From contig NC_058163.1 in NCBI RefSeq assembly GCF_020080835.1, positions 20,053,904-20,117,903 on the forward strand: a DNA stretch of 64,000 nucleotides, read 5' to 3'. This DNA comes from Cotesia glomerata. Its lineage: Eukaryota > Arthropoda > Insecta > Hymenoptera > Braconidae. Below, piece by piece: positions 34,708 through 47,174 of this stretch. Made by a program: the position numbers and the translations under genes. Each line of letters opens with the position of its first letter. Position 1 is the first letter of the stretch. Below the pieces are notes generated by a model that ran no database searches, was not told where the DNA came from, and worked only from the letters and a program-made list of their open reading frames with translations.

Positions 34708-37034
34708 ATGAGTTCAGATCATTGCAAGTTTTTTGTTGAACGCAAAAAAAGATTTTGTAGAATGACTGTCAAAAAAGGAAATGAATATTGCGGTGAACAT
34801 ATGGAGAAAAATGTCACCGAAAAAACATCAAAAAGGATTCCTTGTCCTTTGGATGATTCTCAGTAAGTTTCTAAATCTAATTTTAAATATTTCTTCCTAA
34901 ATTATTTATTTAATTTATAGATTATTTGCAGTACTTGTTTTGAGTCAAAACTGAAGCAGCATTTGAAAGTTTGCAATGCCAAAAGGCTATTGGATGCAAG
35001 ACCAGATTGTATTGTAGACGGAATAAATGGTGGAGACGTTGACCTACAAGCTCCTGAGAGAATTCCTCTCACGTTACTAGACCAGAGTGTAGTTGAAAAT
35101 GTTATTAAAAAAGTAGAAGCTGCTGCTGGTATTTATCAATCTTTTATTTATTTATAAAATTTGAGTAATGATTTATGGACGAGTTATGTTTGAACAGAAA
35201 AGCTGTCAGAAGTAGAAGAATTAATTTTGCAGCATAATATTCTGGATGGCGAAGTTAATAATTCTTCATATGGAAATTATTTAAAGAAGCATCTAATTCA
35301 AAACTCGTCTTTGCTAGCGCACTTGAATCGAGCTGGATTATTAAGAGAGAATACTTGCTTCATTGAATTTGGAGCAGGAAAAGGTAATTATTATTCATTA
35401 TCTATCTATCGTTGTTATTTATATCTTATTTATATTTATATCTTTATTGTTATTTATATTTAAAAAAAAAAAAAAAAATTATTTGGATCAGAATTTAAAT
35501 ATTATTCTGAAATTTTCTATTCGCGCTATTTTGTTCTAAAGTATTGTTACTAAAGAACATATATTGTTACTAGTTATTACTCGCCCGCTCTGCTAGGCGC
35601 TTTATAGAATTATATTTTTAGATCTAGACTTGAAATTTAATTAGAGTATTGTTTTGATTTGCACAGATTCCCAATTCTATCAAATTGGCATGCATCTTTT
35701 ATCCATGTAATTATTCTAGCTAATATTCATTGTAACTTTCAATGTGCAATCATTATAACATTCCCGTGTCTTTCTTAAAAAAATAAATAATAATTGATAT
35801 GAAAAAAAAAATTTGTAATGAGCATTGAAAGTTTCAGTTAACTTAAAGAAATTGCAGGTCTCATAAGTGAATAAATCTGCCTAGTATGTAAATATAACCA
35901 ATAGAATTAAAAAATTTATTTTAAAGAAATGACAATCGAATATAATAAATTTAGTTGCAATAAAAATTCATTATTTATAAGTCAAAAAAATATAGGTTCC
36001 GGATAAGTAATCACCAACATGTCATATACTAAAACCTTCTCCGAAACACGCTACATCTTATGGTATAAGTATTATTCCGATCAGTTCAGTAATTTTCGCA
36101 GTATAACCGGACAAAAAAACCGGCTCTCCATTTATTAGTATAGATTTATATTTACATCTTCATACATGATGTAATATTTCCTTAATTTATTTATTTACAG
36201 GAAAATTAACTTACTGGCTAGGTCAATTAATTAAAAACACTAAAGACTCGACAGTAATCTTGGTAGATCGTTCGAGTCATCGGCATAAAAATGATAACAA
36301 ATTAAAAACTGAAGATTGCTCGATAAATATTGTGAGAATACGAGCAGACATTGCTGATCTTTGTTTAAATAAGATAAAAGAAGTGAAAAGTAATAAATAC
36401 ACTGTAGGAATAGCGAAGCATTTATGTGGTGCTGCGACTGGTATGTTTTAATAAATAAAATACATTTTGTCTGCTGTAAAAATAATTAATAAGTAAATAT
36501 TTTATTATTCAGATCTGACACTAAGGTGCTTAACAAATTCGACAAAAGATACTGGAGTGAGTGGATTGATAATTGCATTTTGTTGTCATCATCGCTGTGA
36601 ATACATTTCTTATGTAGGGAAGAAATATTTACAAGAGTGTGGATTTACTCCTGAAGAATTTCCAATTTTATGCAGCATAGCCAGCTGGGCAACTTGCGGC
36701 TACGCCAAAAATCGTCAAGCGAGTGTTACTGAGAAAGAATTGAGGTAAATTTATAAAAATATCACTTATTAATTGGCGACGGTATTAATTCAGCTTAACT
36801 GTAGACGTAGAGAAAATAGATGTAATTGTTTATAAATTTTTTTATTAATATTTCAGCGACGAAAAGAGACGAGAGACACGTGAATCGATAGGTCGAAAGG
36901 TCAAATCACTGCTGAATTGGGGTCGGATTAAATATCTGGAATCAATGGGCTTTGATAGTAAATTATATTATTACACTTATCCAGAAATATCTTTGGAAAA
37001 CATGTGTGTTGTTGCGACTCGTAAAATTTCATAA
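34708..37034 (+). CDS. TRMT13: tRNA 2'-O-methyltransferase TRM13 homologue
   Basis: Exons 34708-34862, 34932-35128, 35198-35383, 36201-36440, 36513-36744 and 36857-37034 give 1188 nt, 395 residues. TRM13 methylates the 2'-O of nucleotide 4 in the acceptor stem of cytosolic tRNAs. The N-terminus has a CCCH-type zinc finger (cysteines in CKFF and FCRM, then YCGEH) and a U11-48K-like CHHC finger (CPLDD, H and C in LKQHLKVC). The methyltransferase part has the SAM-binding FIEFGAGKGKLTYW, LVDRSSHRHK, GIAKHLCGAATDL and the FCCHHRCEY motif of this family. Intron 3 (35384-36200) is enlarged by a repeat. AATAAA at 37039-37044, five bases after the stop. Confidence 0.95.
35550..36150 (+). mobile_element. 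Degenerate retroelement-like insertion in TRMT13 intron 3
   Basis: It starts near tactcgcccgctctgctagg and ends with ccttctccgaaacacgctac, gatcagttcagtaattttcg and aaaccggctctcc. This order is what remains in many insects of RTE-type LINE or derived SINE 3' regions (the ccttctc..ggttcagtagtttt phrase). It is strongly diverged and has no reading frame. Confidence 0.4.
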
Positions 37035-37179
37035 TATAAATAAAATTTAAATTCATATTAAAGTCAAATAACATTTTATTTAATTACAAAGAAAAAAGTA
37101 TAAAAATATTTTATGATTAAAGATACTTACTACAATCAAATGCATCTGGAAAATTTGTTAATTAAGTTGAGAGAGCAAA

Positions 37180-39371
37180 TTATTCCATGTCAAAAAATGT
37201 TGATCGTGAATTAATTTTTTTAATATTCTCATTAACTTGGTCTATTTTAATCTCAATTTTTCTAACGTTACTTTTTAATTGTTTCATTTCATTAATAAGA
37301 GAAGATAATAATGCTTTTATCTCTGTATTATACGTAGTAGAAGCATCAGTTTGATCAATGTCTCTCTGTATAAATAAATTTTTAAATGAAGCTTCTAATA
37401 ACGGAATCTTGTTATTTAAAGTTTTGACTTCATTTTTGATGGCACTTTTATTCTGTAGTTTTGATTTAGAATCGCTAGACAAAGGAAGCGGACGCGATAA
37501 ACATGCAGTAGAATCTACAGATAAATTTATTTCGTAAATATTTCATTCGTAGAAAATAAATTTTTATAAATTACCATTAGCCATTTCACCATTTATTTTA
37601 TCCTGCTCCTCTTTAATTACTACAATTTAATTTATAATTAAAAGTTTAATTATTAACTGATGGTTTATTCTGAAATACTTACAGAAGTACTGGGTCATAG
37701 TCGATGGTTCAGCTTCTATTTCTTTAATTATTTTATCTAAACGTTTTTGTACACTAATTATTTTCTCTTCAGTCAATTCACCGAATAGATTAAAAGTTTT
37801 ATCCCAGAAATAATTTAACTTCCTACTTTTAAAAGCTTTACTCAATTCCTTCAACATCTATCCAGAAAATAATCAAATTCCGAGTAATTCTCAATCAAAA
37901 TATAATTTAATTGCCTAAAAAAAAAAATACTTACGAAAACAAGTAACACTGTCTGTGGAGTATTATCATCAATTTTGTTTTCGCTCAATGCGTGGAAAAA
38001 AATAGTTTCTATATGATAGCTCACAAGAATACTCCAATTTTGGGTGTCTCTTAATTTCTGAAAATTATTTTCAAGATACTTCTCTTACAGGAAAAATATT
38101 TAAAATTTTCCAAACAATAATTAAGAATTAACATACTTTAATATGGCGAATTACTGGTTTAACTTTACCGAATTTCTTTAACATGTCCTGCTCATGAGAA
38201 TAAAAACTGTACCGCCAATTTTGATGTGGATTTTCACCGTCCTTCAACGGTTTAGGAACAAGATTCCAAGAATATTTCGACTGTTGAATTCCTGGTAGAG
38301 GTGGTGCTCGAGAGAACTCTAACACCGGAACCAAGTCAACAGAAAACTTCATAGATTCATAAGTCACACACAAAGTAAACGCTGGTCCGCTTTTTCTTAC
38401 CTTTACCTACCATGTTAATTAATTAAAATAAAATATTTATCTTCATGCATAATTTTACTCTCTCAAAGAAGAAATAACATTACAACTGACGACAAAATAA
38501 CCAAACATTAATAATTCAGCAAATAATAAATTTTCTGCAAAAACATACTATGGGAAAAAAATTTTTTTTATTCTTCATATGAACGTGGTTATTATCTCGC
38601 CAGTTATTATGTCGCCAGTTATTATTTCTCTGGTTAAAACTTCGTGGTTTCAAAATTATTACTTCATAGTTACTTCCAGAGTCTATAGGAAGAATGATTT
38701 TATTATTCCCGTTCTTGAAAGCACTCATACTCTTTTCAACGACTCCTTCGAACCAACGTCGTATTTTGTCATTGTCCAAATAATATTCGCTGTCAAGCCA
38801 TTTATTTAATACTCTAATATAAATAAAAAAATATAATAATAGTATTTTTTTAAAGAAACATAACAAAATAAAAATTTACTTGTTTTCGACCCAAACAGGG
38901 GAAAGTTTTTTTTTATCAAATCTAATTTTAGCAAAGCCGGGCCTCCCTTTCTGTTCAAAAATAACATTAATTAATCATGTATATAAATAAAAAAAAAGTT
39001 AAAAAAATAAACTTACTTTTATTTCAGCATTATCAAGATCAGGAATAGCAAAAATTAAATTTAAATCAAATTCTTCCGGTTTTCCAACTTTTGTTAGCTT
39101 GTAAAAAGACCCGGTGTACATCGGTCTTTGATAATATTTTCTAAATACTTCATCCTCTTGTTTCAAAATAGAAATAATTTTATCCGTCACCTATTATTTA
39201 ATTAAAAGTACTTGAAATTTTAATTTTTCAACAATTATCATACCATACCTTTGTAAAAATCTTATTATAGTTGGCAGTTTCATCTTTTTGTAAAGTAACA
39301 AATTGATTTATTTTACTGAATATCTCATCACTTCTCAGCTTTTTTTTTTTATTTTGCTCTTCTACACTCAT
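37180..39371 (-). CDS. cGAS-like receptor (Mab-21/cGAS nucleotidyltransferase family)
   Basis: Nine exons: 39371-39249, 39190-39017, 38950-38880, 38813-38549, 38406-38137, 38057-37935, 37857-37683, 37619-37575 and 37514-37180; 1581 nt, 526 residues. The nucleotidyltransferase motifs are complete: GS at 68-69 (YTGSFYKL), the metal ligands E81 and D83 (KPEEFDLNL) and D235 (FSVDLVPVLEF). The family block WRYSFYSHEQDML lies at 275-287. Such proteins sense nucleic acid in the cytosol and make cyclic dinucleotides that activate STING; this role is inferred from family. No cGAS zinc ribbon is seen. Unusual are an asparagine-rich insert (183-207, with NNWR twice) and a C-terminal tail from about 416 that is a predicted coiled coil. 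The exon 4/5 junction (38549 to 38406) is the least certain. AATAAA at 37080-37075; converges on TRMT13. Confidence 0.88.
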
Positions 39372-41055
39372 CTGTACACCATTTTATTAAATAATTATTA
39401 CAACAGAAGAAAATTTGTACGATTTAATAAAAGTTGAATACTAAGGAATGTGGTTTGGTCAAATTAATTTATAGATAAACAGTCAAATTACCTTGAGTAA
39501 GATTCAAAATAAAAAGTATAACAAGAGTTAGAACGGAGTAGCAATCACTCAGTTGAATTTTAAAATTCAACAGTTAAAAATAATTAAGTGCTTCAAAAAC
39601 GGAGCTTCTTGTCACTTTTGAATCGTTTTAAAATTCCTAATAGAATAATAATAACACTTAGTTGATCATTAGTAGTATAATTATTTTTAATTTTATTTAA
39701 AAATATTGTTCGTAAAGAGTACGACCAATAGACAGCCGACACTTAAGAACTCGCTTCTTTTCTCCAAGTTACGTGTCTAACGACTGAAGCCGCACTGAAT
39801 ATAATAAACGTACATATATGTGAATGTATAATCATATAGGGTGACCAAGCAAATAAATGAACATTTAGCCGGTGAATAAGTATTCATATTTAGTTGCTTT
39901 ACATTTTTAAAAATTGCAATTAAACTGTTAAAGAAACATTTTCTCAGCTTATTTATTTAAATTTTAATTACTTACATATAAACATATATCCTTATTTATT
40001 ACTTTGTGGATTCATCATTCTGATCACCCTATACATCTATTTTTTGCTTCTTCCTTTCATAACTTTTTTTTTAAAGGCAGCTGTGACTACGTATCGGCTT
40101 GATAAAATACAAGCGGTAACAAAAATTTTGATGTTAACGATATCAAGGATTATTTTTCACTCGATAACATTTATGTATGTGATAAAAAATATTTATAAAC
40201 TTAAATATAACTAATAGTAAAACTCTTATGCTATATATTATATGATACAACAAAAAAAAAAAACTTAATTAATGATGATATGATGTATTGAATGTGAAAT
40301 GAAAATTTTAATTAGTTTTATCATTTAATTAAAATTTTATATTAATTAATCTTTATTATTTTAGTAATTGAAGGATAGGATTTAATTTGTGATTTAGACC
40401 TTATATTCGCGTATTTGTTTTTTTTTTAGATATTTATTAATGATTATTTTTTTATCCATTATTAACACAATATTTTAAGAAATGTTTTATCATTTTTTTT
40501 TTTCGTTTTTAATCGATACACAATTTTAATTTTGTCACATATTTAATTATTTAAATAATATAAAACATTACATTGTTTGTAATTATTTATTTATAAATGG
40601 TAGAAAAGAACTTTATAATTCAATTAAATGTCTTTTTATCAATTTCAATTTTTACAAATTCTTATATTTGTATTTAAATTAATTTATTTTATGCATAAAT
40701 TATTGATTGGGGGTTTATCTTTGTACAGATCGATTTCAACTAAAATTAAATTTTTAGTTCATTAACATTCATCAATTATTATTTGTTTATTATTATTATT
40801 TTTATCATTTATGATTAAATACGTTATAGTTTAAATGGTTAATTATTTATTAGTATTAACGGTTATATTTATTTTTATTAAACACATAACTCCCGAGTTA
40901 TATTAAGTATAAACGTTAATGTTGATTAATATTAAAAATTATTATTTTTCATAAATCCCATTTTTTTTTGTTTATTATTATTATTTGTGATGTTTTAATT
41001 TCATTTTTTTTCCTTGTTCTTCAACGTTTTTTTGTTCTTTAGAACTTATTTTTTG
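39372..41055. other. AT-rich spacer between cGAS-like gene and KHDRBS-like gene
   Basis: Should contain the promoter of the cGAS-like receptor and the 3' untranslated region of the KHDRBS-like gene, both on the minus strand. The phrase ataggGTGACCAAGCAAAT near 39837 and its inverse gatcaccctata near 40021-40033 form a short inverted pair that may bound a small AT-rich insertion. No gene seen. Confidence 0.4.
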
Positions 41056-43705
41056 TTACTTGGGGCGAGTGTACGGAGTTGTACGATATCGCGAAGCCGA
41101 GCCCGATGACGATGATGTCTTGTACGTTTTCCAAGCGCGGCCGGATGAGTCCTCTGCGAATTTAACGGAATCCATTTTTTTTTTAATTTATTATATTTTA
41201 TTTTAAATAATCACATATTATATTAAAGTATTAGATTAGTTATTGAAGCATCTAAATTTATCTAGTAATATTAATATAAATTAATTATTCATTTATATTT
41301 AGTTTTAATCACAATAAAATTTATTATTTTATTTTAAATGTTATTTTATTTAATCACGTTATTTTTTAGATAAATTTTTAATAGCACTAGATTTATTATT
41401 TTTATTAATGAATTTTAGAAAATGTATGAAAAAAAAAGTTATCATTTACTTTTACTTACCAGGATATTCAGTTGATTCATAATAATCAGAAGAGTGAGTT
41501 GAAGGGACATCGCTGTACTCATAAGTCGTGTAAGATGTCGGCGTATAAATGTCTTCACTATATTGTAAAATATAAAAAATTCAAAAGTATACATAATATT
41601 TCTTTAATAATTTGCATTTTATATTATATATAGATATATTTATATGAATATATCTTGATTGAAAAATAAAAATTAAGTTAATTAGTAAATTTTGATTAAA
41701 TAATTATTTAAAAAAAAAAATCATGCGAGTGGAAAAAAAAGTTCCAAGCGTCTTACGAAGCGGACGGCGAGTAATGTCTATCAGTATATCGGGTACTACT
41801 ACTCGAAGAACCGTGATAATCATAGTCTGGATGAGATGCACGACTGGACGGCGGAGGCGGCGCGGATCTACATTAATCATTATTTAAAAATACCCATTTT
41901 TTCATTAATTATTTTTTTATTTTTTTAATAATAATAATTAATAGTAAAATAATATTACAAAAATAATTTTATAAAACTAACCCGTAGCTTTGGTCCATAG
42001 CAGCTCGAGCGCGATCCAAAATCGAAAATACTTTAGCTTTACTTGCCGATGAACGAGACGCTGAAGTTCTTGATGAATGAGGTGGTGGTGGTGGCATTAC
42101 TTTTAATCAGAAATATGTAAGTATATACATTTTATTAATTTACACCAACAATTGACAGAAGATTACAGTAAAACAATAAATCAATTAATAAAAATAATTA
42201 CCAGGACGTGAAGAAGGAGGTCTTGCGGATCTTACGGATGTGCTTGAAGTGGTGACTGGTCTACTAGTAGGTGATCTCATGGAACTTGACGGTTTAACAG
42301 TCGATCGATGTTCATCAGGAACTACACCACTCTCTGACATTGTCAACTCCATTTCACGCATTTGTTCTTGGCGGATAATGTCATTATTGTCGGGTATCAA
42401 ATATTTACGAACTTCTGCGAGCGCGTAGGCGATGCGAGCGTGTGCTTCTGCTGGTGGTGCCACAGCTGTGATTTCGACGTGTAGATCATCGCACAGATGA
42501 GCATACTTCGGGTCCAGAGACTGACGGAACTCCTCTTCCTGGTGATCAAATACACAAAATTAAATTTTAATTTACATTAATAACAAAAACTCCCTGTACT
42601 TATTATACTCTATATCGAAAACAGGGTCACAGACAGAGTTGCATTAACCTGTGACCGGTTTATCAAACTCGTTAAACAACTAATTAACTAAAATGATTCA
42701 TTAATTTAAATTAAATTGAAAACTGGCACCTCCTACAACAGCCTCTTCCTCCCCCTATTATTTATCAACAAGTCCAGATAGTCGGGATAATCCAGAGGGA
42801 TCAGGGGAAAGAAAAATTTACTTTTTCCGCATTAAACCCTTAGGGACCTTTTTTCGTTCATTTTTTGCGAACAGTAAAGTCCGAAAGCTTAGGCTAGAAA
42901 GATGTAGCTACATATACCGAGATGTTTTCTACCGATCGATTAAATTGGATTATTTATAACGTGAATATACGGTGAAACATTGCCGGGTATTTCGCTTCAA
43001 GTTACATTAAATAAAAATTACTTTTTAAATAAATAATTTCAGTTTTTCGGTGTTACTTTTTCCATCAAGTGAATTATTTCATCAAGTATCTCGCGACTTA
43101 ATAAGTAATTGTCTTGCAAAGAACTAAGCCAATATATAGTTGTAAAGTTAACTTGTAAGACAATACGATTCGGATAACTCATGAGCAATATAATTAACAA
43201 TTTGTAAAGTTATATGATGAATAATATACCTTCTGTCTATCTTTCATCGATCCTCTTCCCAACACAGCCATCTTACACATAGTCTCTTCCTGCAGGCGTT
43301 TCATTGAGTTACCTTTGGGTCCAAGTAACTTTCCCACAAAATTAAACTGTTCAAAACAAATATTTGTCATTATTATCATTATTATTATAAATATTGTTTT
43401 TGTTGTTAATATTAATACTGAGCCCAAAATTATTGAGCAAATAGTTTGCTGCATGTATTACCTTAGGATGTTCACGAATTGGTACCAATACTTTGACAGA
43501 TACCCTGATTGGTTTCTCACGATATATATCTACATATTTTAGGTCTCGCATAGGCTTTCCAATAGCTTGAGTCTTCTGAATCTCTATAAGAAAAATAAAT
43601 AAATAATCCATGAGCATAGAATTGTTTTCTTTTCGCGCCATTGCAAAATGGAATAAATAATATAATGGAGTCAAGTATTTGACCCGGTTATTAATGACGA
43701 AAACA

Positions 43706-43758
<53 letters not shown>

Positions 43759-44414
43759 TAAAAATAAAAATAAAATAAAAGAAAAAAAATTGTCAAGTGG
43801 AGCTAGCAAATAATTGTTCGTTTAGATGCATGACATCCAGGTGATTACAAAAGAGATCAACAAATTTTGTCATAGCTATCGCCGTGATATGACAGATTAA
43901 TTTGCCGGTCATATCATCGAGGTCATACTTTAAAAAAGCCTTTCCGTTTAAATTCGCGTCTGTGTGGCGTCAGATACACTGCCATCTTTATCAAGCCCGC
44001 CGACTTCATTTCATTGGGAAAAAAAGGTAAAAAATGAGCAATGAAAATAAATTGATTTTGAAAAAATTAAATTAGCTTATCAGGACCGGCTGGCTAAACA
44101 AATACTTAAAAATATAAACGCTAATTAATCAGCGCTCGACAGATTGGAAAATCGATCATTTAAAAAAAATAATTAATTAAAAAATAAACACCTTGGTCGA
44201 GTAATCGGAGAGCATTTGGGCATTTCTGTGAATCAAGGGCTAATTTTTCAGCCAATAATTCCTTCATGTATTCGCCAACTTTATCAGCTCTTTCACTTCG
44301 GTCTTTTTCCAACGGCATTCTCTGGTGGTCATCACCCCCATTGCTGTCTCCATCGCCGCCACCATCCTCTTCAACATCATATTTGTAATCTCCATTGCTT
44401 GATCTTTCAGTCAT
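41056..44414 (-). CDS. KHDRBS/quaking-related RNA-binding protein (STAR family), paralogue 1
   Basis: Eight exons: 44414-44192, 43583-43462, 43346-43230, 42538-42202, 42099-41982, 41867-41757, 41557-41460 and 41153-41056; 1224 nt, 407 residues. STAR proteins such as Sam68, SLM and Drosophila Qkr58E bind U/A-rich RNA and control splicing. The N-terminus is acidic and glycine-rich, then a Qua1-type dimer helix (about 43-74), and a maxi-KH domain with IYREKPIRVSVKVLVP, FNFVGKLLGPKGNS (GPKG loop at 124-127) and CKMAVLGRGSMKD. The Qua2-like part ends near NNDIIRQEQM. The tail is serine/proline-rich with a PPPPP run and closes with a tyrosine-rich segment ending YRTTPYTRPK. Microexon-like 3' exons (98-118 nt) suggest alternative splicing. 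Confidence 0.93.
43706..43754. repeat. (TAA)n microsatellite in intron 1 of KHDRBS-like paralogue 1
   Basis: About 16 uninterrupted TAA units followed by (AAAAAT)n-like sequence to 43785. The opposite-strand frame of leucines is an artefact of it. Confidence 0.95.
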
Positions 44415-46594
44415 CTTGTACGGTATTATTTACTACCTTCCTTGCCGTAAATTATTTATTTTATTGACGATTAATGCCAATACTCACTCTCACTCACGAC
44501 ACAGTATCTATTTAATCGTTATTTGTTAATAATTAAATGCTTTATTTTTTTCAATACACAGACAGCACGGCGAAATGGACGAAAAATCCGGTTAAGTAGT
44601 ACTAATGGCGTTGCTCTTCTGCGCATGTTCCCGTCGTCGTCATCATTCTCGCTGCTCCTTTCTCTTCCAGCCCCTTCGGCATCTATATTTACGAGTGTAA
44701 AACTTCTCCTACATAAAAATGCGGGAATGAAAAAATTTTAACTGACAAAATTATTAGTACTATTCAAATTTACTAATTTATATCTTTTATATTAGCAGTA
44801 TATTTTTTTTATAAATGTTATAATTATTATTATAAATTTATATCGAAATTTTATGATACAGAAATTAAATAAGACACCTCCAAATTTTTAAGATTTTTCA
44901 ATATACAAATTATTGTAAAAAAATTTAGAAGAAAAAATTCCACATTGAAAAATTAATTAAACAAATTAAAAAAATGGTGAGACGTCTATCAACTTTATTT
45001 TCAACAAATTTTACTGTAAATAAATAAATTTATTTTTGTGTTTTATTATTCTAATGAAATTTTTTTGTTTCAGAGCAAAGTTGATTTTTTTTTATTACCA
45101 ATTAATTATAAAAAAAAAAAAAAATGTATAATTGTTATTTTTTTGAATTTCTAACTATGGAATTTTTTTATTAAAATTTTTTCATAATAACTTAAATATA
45201 AAAATACAAAAAACTGATAAATGTTAGTTAATTTCACCATCATAAAGTTTGTCACAAGTTTGAAAAAGTATACATAATAAACTGTTTTATTTTAGTCATT
45301 ACTTAATAAAAAATGTATGGTCTATTTCTGATGATTTAAATATGTAATGAAAGGTTGTCAAAAGTAACCAAATAAATATTCTATTTGAGCTAAATCGGAG
45401 CTGCCAAATAAAATTTTATTAACTTTAAATATTTGTTTGTCAAAATGATTATTTTCGCTCAGCGGATAATTATAAAATTATCAAAGTCTCTAATAAATTC
45501 CAGGAGCTTTTTATGTATTAAATTAAATTTTCCCTCACTGGTTTATCCTGTACAAATAAGCCTCACTGATTCGATCTGAAAAAAACTTGATTAATTATTA
45601 AATTTTTAATGATATCAAATAATTGACGAGTAAAAATTTATTTAATTAGTGTTGAGTTGCTAATTGAGTACTTTATTTTATGTTACGTATCATTCATACA
45701 TATGATATACATCCATATCTATTATTTACCGGGACTTATAAATATGTAGATATATATTCAATTGTAATCTATTGTTACGGATTAAGTCGACATATCAATC
45801 AACGATGGGGTTGAAACAATGTAGAGCAGCAAGCCGTGTTGAACAGATTCACTCACCAATAAACAATTCTATTCATAATAACAATACATACCTTGTAAAC
45901 AATGTTAATGACACTTGAGGTAAATAGAAAATATAACTACTATGATATATCTACAAAACTCATTTTTTCCCTCTTTGGTGATACTAGTAATTATTAAAAG
46001 TCCTCGTTGGATTAATATCCTTGACGACCAACATTATCCTTCTCATAATTCATGTCTCGTTTTATCCATTCCTGTACAAAAAAATAGGATTAATTTGACT
46101 GACTTTTTTTAACAATTTATTGATTTCTATTTTTAAGGAATGTAAAATGAAACAATTGACTTTACATCAGTATTCACCGGCAATATATATATATTTTTAA
46201 CGATTTTTCTGAATGTTTTATAATTCTAGATTTTAAAATTAGTCAATTAATAATAAAATTATTACTAGGACCTAGAAGTCAGAAAAATTTGCTCCAACTT
46301 TCAGTCAATTATTACGTTTTATTTACTTCTATAAAATTAAAAAAAAATTATAGTAAAAAGTTATTACTTTTTTAATTAATGAATTATTATCAGCTCAAAA
46401 TATTCACTGAGAATTCTCATTTAAATGATACATTTTATGACATTAAATTGATTTCTATAATATTTTATAGTTTTTAAACATGCCTAGAAAATTATAGATA
46501 TAGATAATAGAAGATATTTATTTAGTTTATTTTTACAAAATTTTATCTAAAATTGAAACACTATTATGAAAAGTCACATAATACTGAAGTTACC
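44415..46594. other. Upstream region of KHDRBS-like paralogue 1 and AT-rich spacer
   Basis: The first 350 bases upstream of the start codon (to about 44730) are richer in GC and include pyrimidine-rich and cgtcgtcgtcat sequence, a plausible promoter. From about 44870 to 45300 there is degenerate AT-rich repeat sequence related to that at 20.5-22.3 kb. The rest shows nothing I recognise. Confidence 0.4.
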
Positions 46595-47174
46595 CGGAAA
46601 GAACAAGATGACACTGGATATCATCCCAGATTATACTGAGTGAAAAAAAATTTGATAGTAGCTAGTATAATCCAGATTACAATGAGTATAATCCAGATCA
46701 TAATGAGTATAATCCAGATATCAGGCAGCATAATCTGGATTTTTCAAGCTACTGTCTAAAAATTTTTTTCACCACAGATATCACTGAGTATAACCTGGGA
46801 TGATAATAATAATTTTTTCTCGCATATTCTATAAACTCACATTAAGATGGTCCTCTCCACATTCCTTTCTCAATCCTTTCCTACCAATATCCTGTTACGT
46901 GAATGTGGAACGCTTCACGTAATAATTACCGTAACTCCTATTCTTTCCCACTTCACAGCATTATTTATATTTGTAATTATTACGTAATGATATCCAGTGC
47001 ACTGTAGATCCAAGTGTTTTAACAAAACACACATAAAGTGTTTTGTTCCTATCTTGAAGCATTGTAGTCACTTTTAAAACACTTCCATGTGTTTTAATTT
47101 CCCATGTTAAATGCCCATTTGTAGTCACTTTTAAAACACTTCGATTTACAGTGTGTCATCTTGTTCTTTCTGTG
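46595..47174. mobile_element. 580-bp MITE with 20-bp terminal inverted repeats
   Basis: The left end cggaaagaacaagatgacac (46596-46615) is matched by gtgtcatcttgttctttctg at the right end, one mismatch. Inside, tataatccagat recurs about every 21 bases near 46660-46740, and a cacttttaaaacacttc-type phrase occurs twice near 47070-47145. No reading frame. Confidence 0.65.

Noticed and set aside
43351..43809. 152-codon frame with a run of leucines, minus strand
   Set aside because: It is the (TAA)n microsatellite in an intron joined to the real KH exon; only 43462-43583 is coding.
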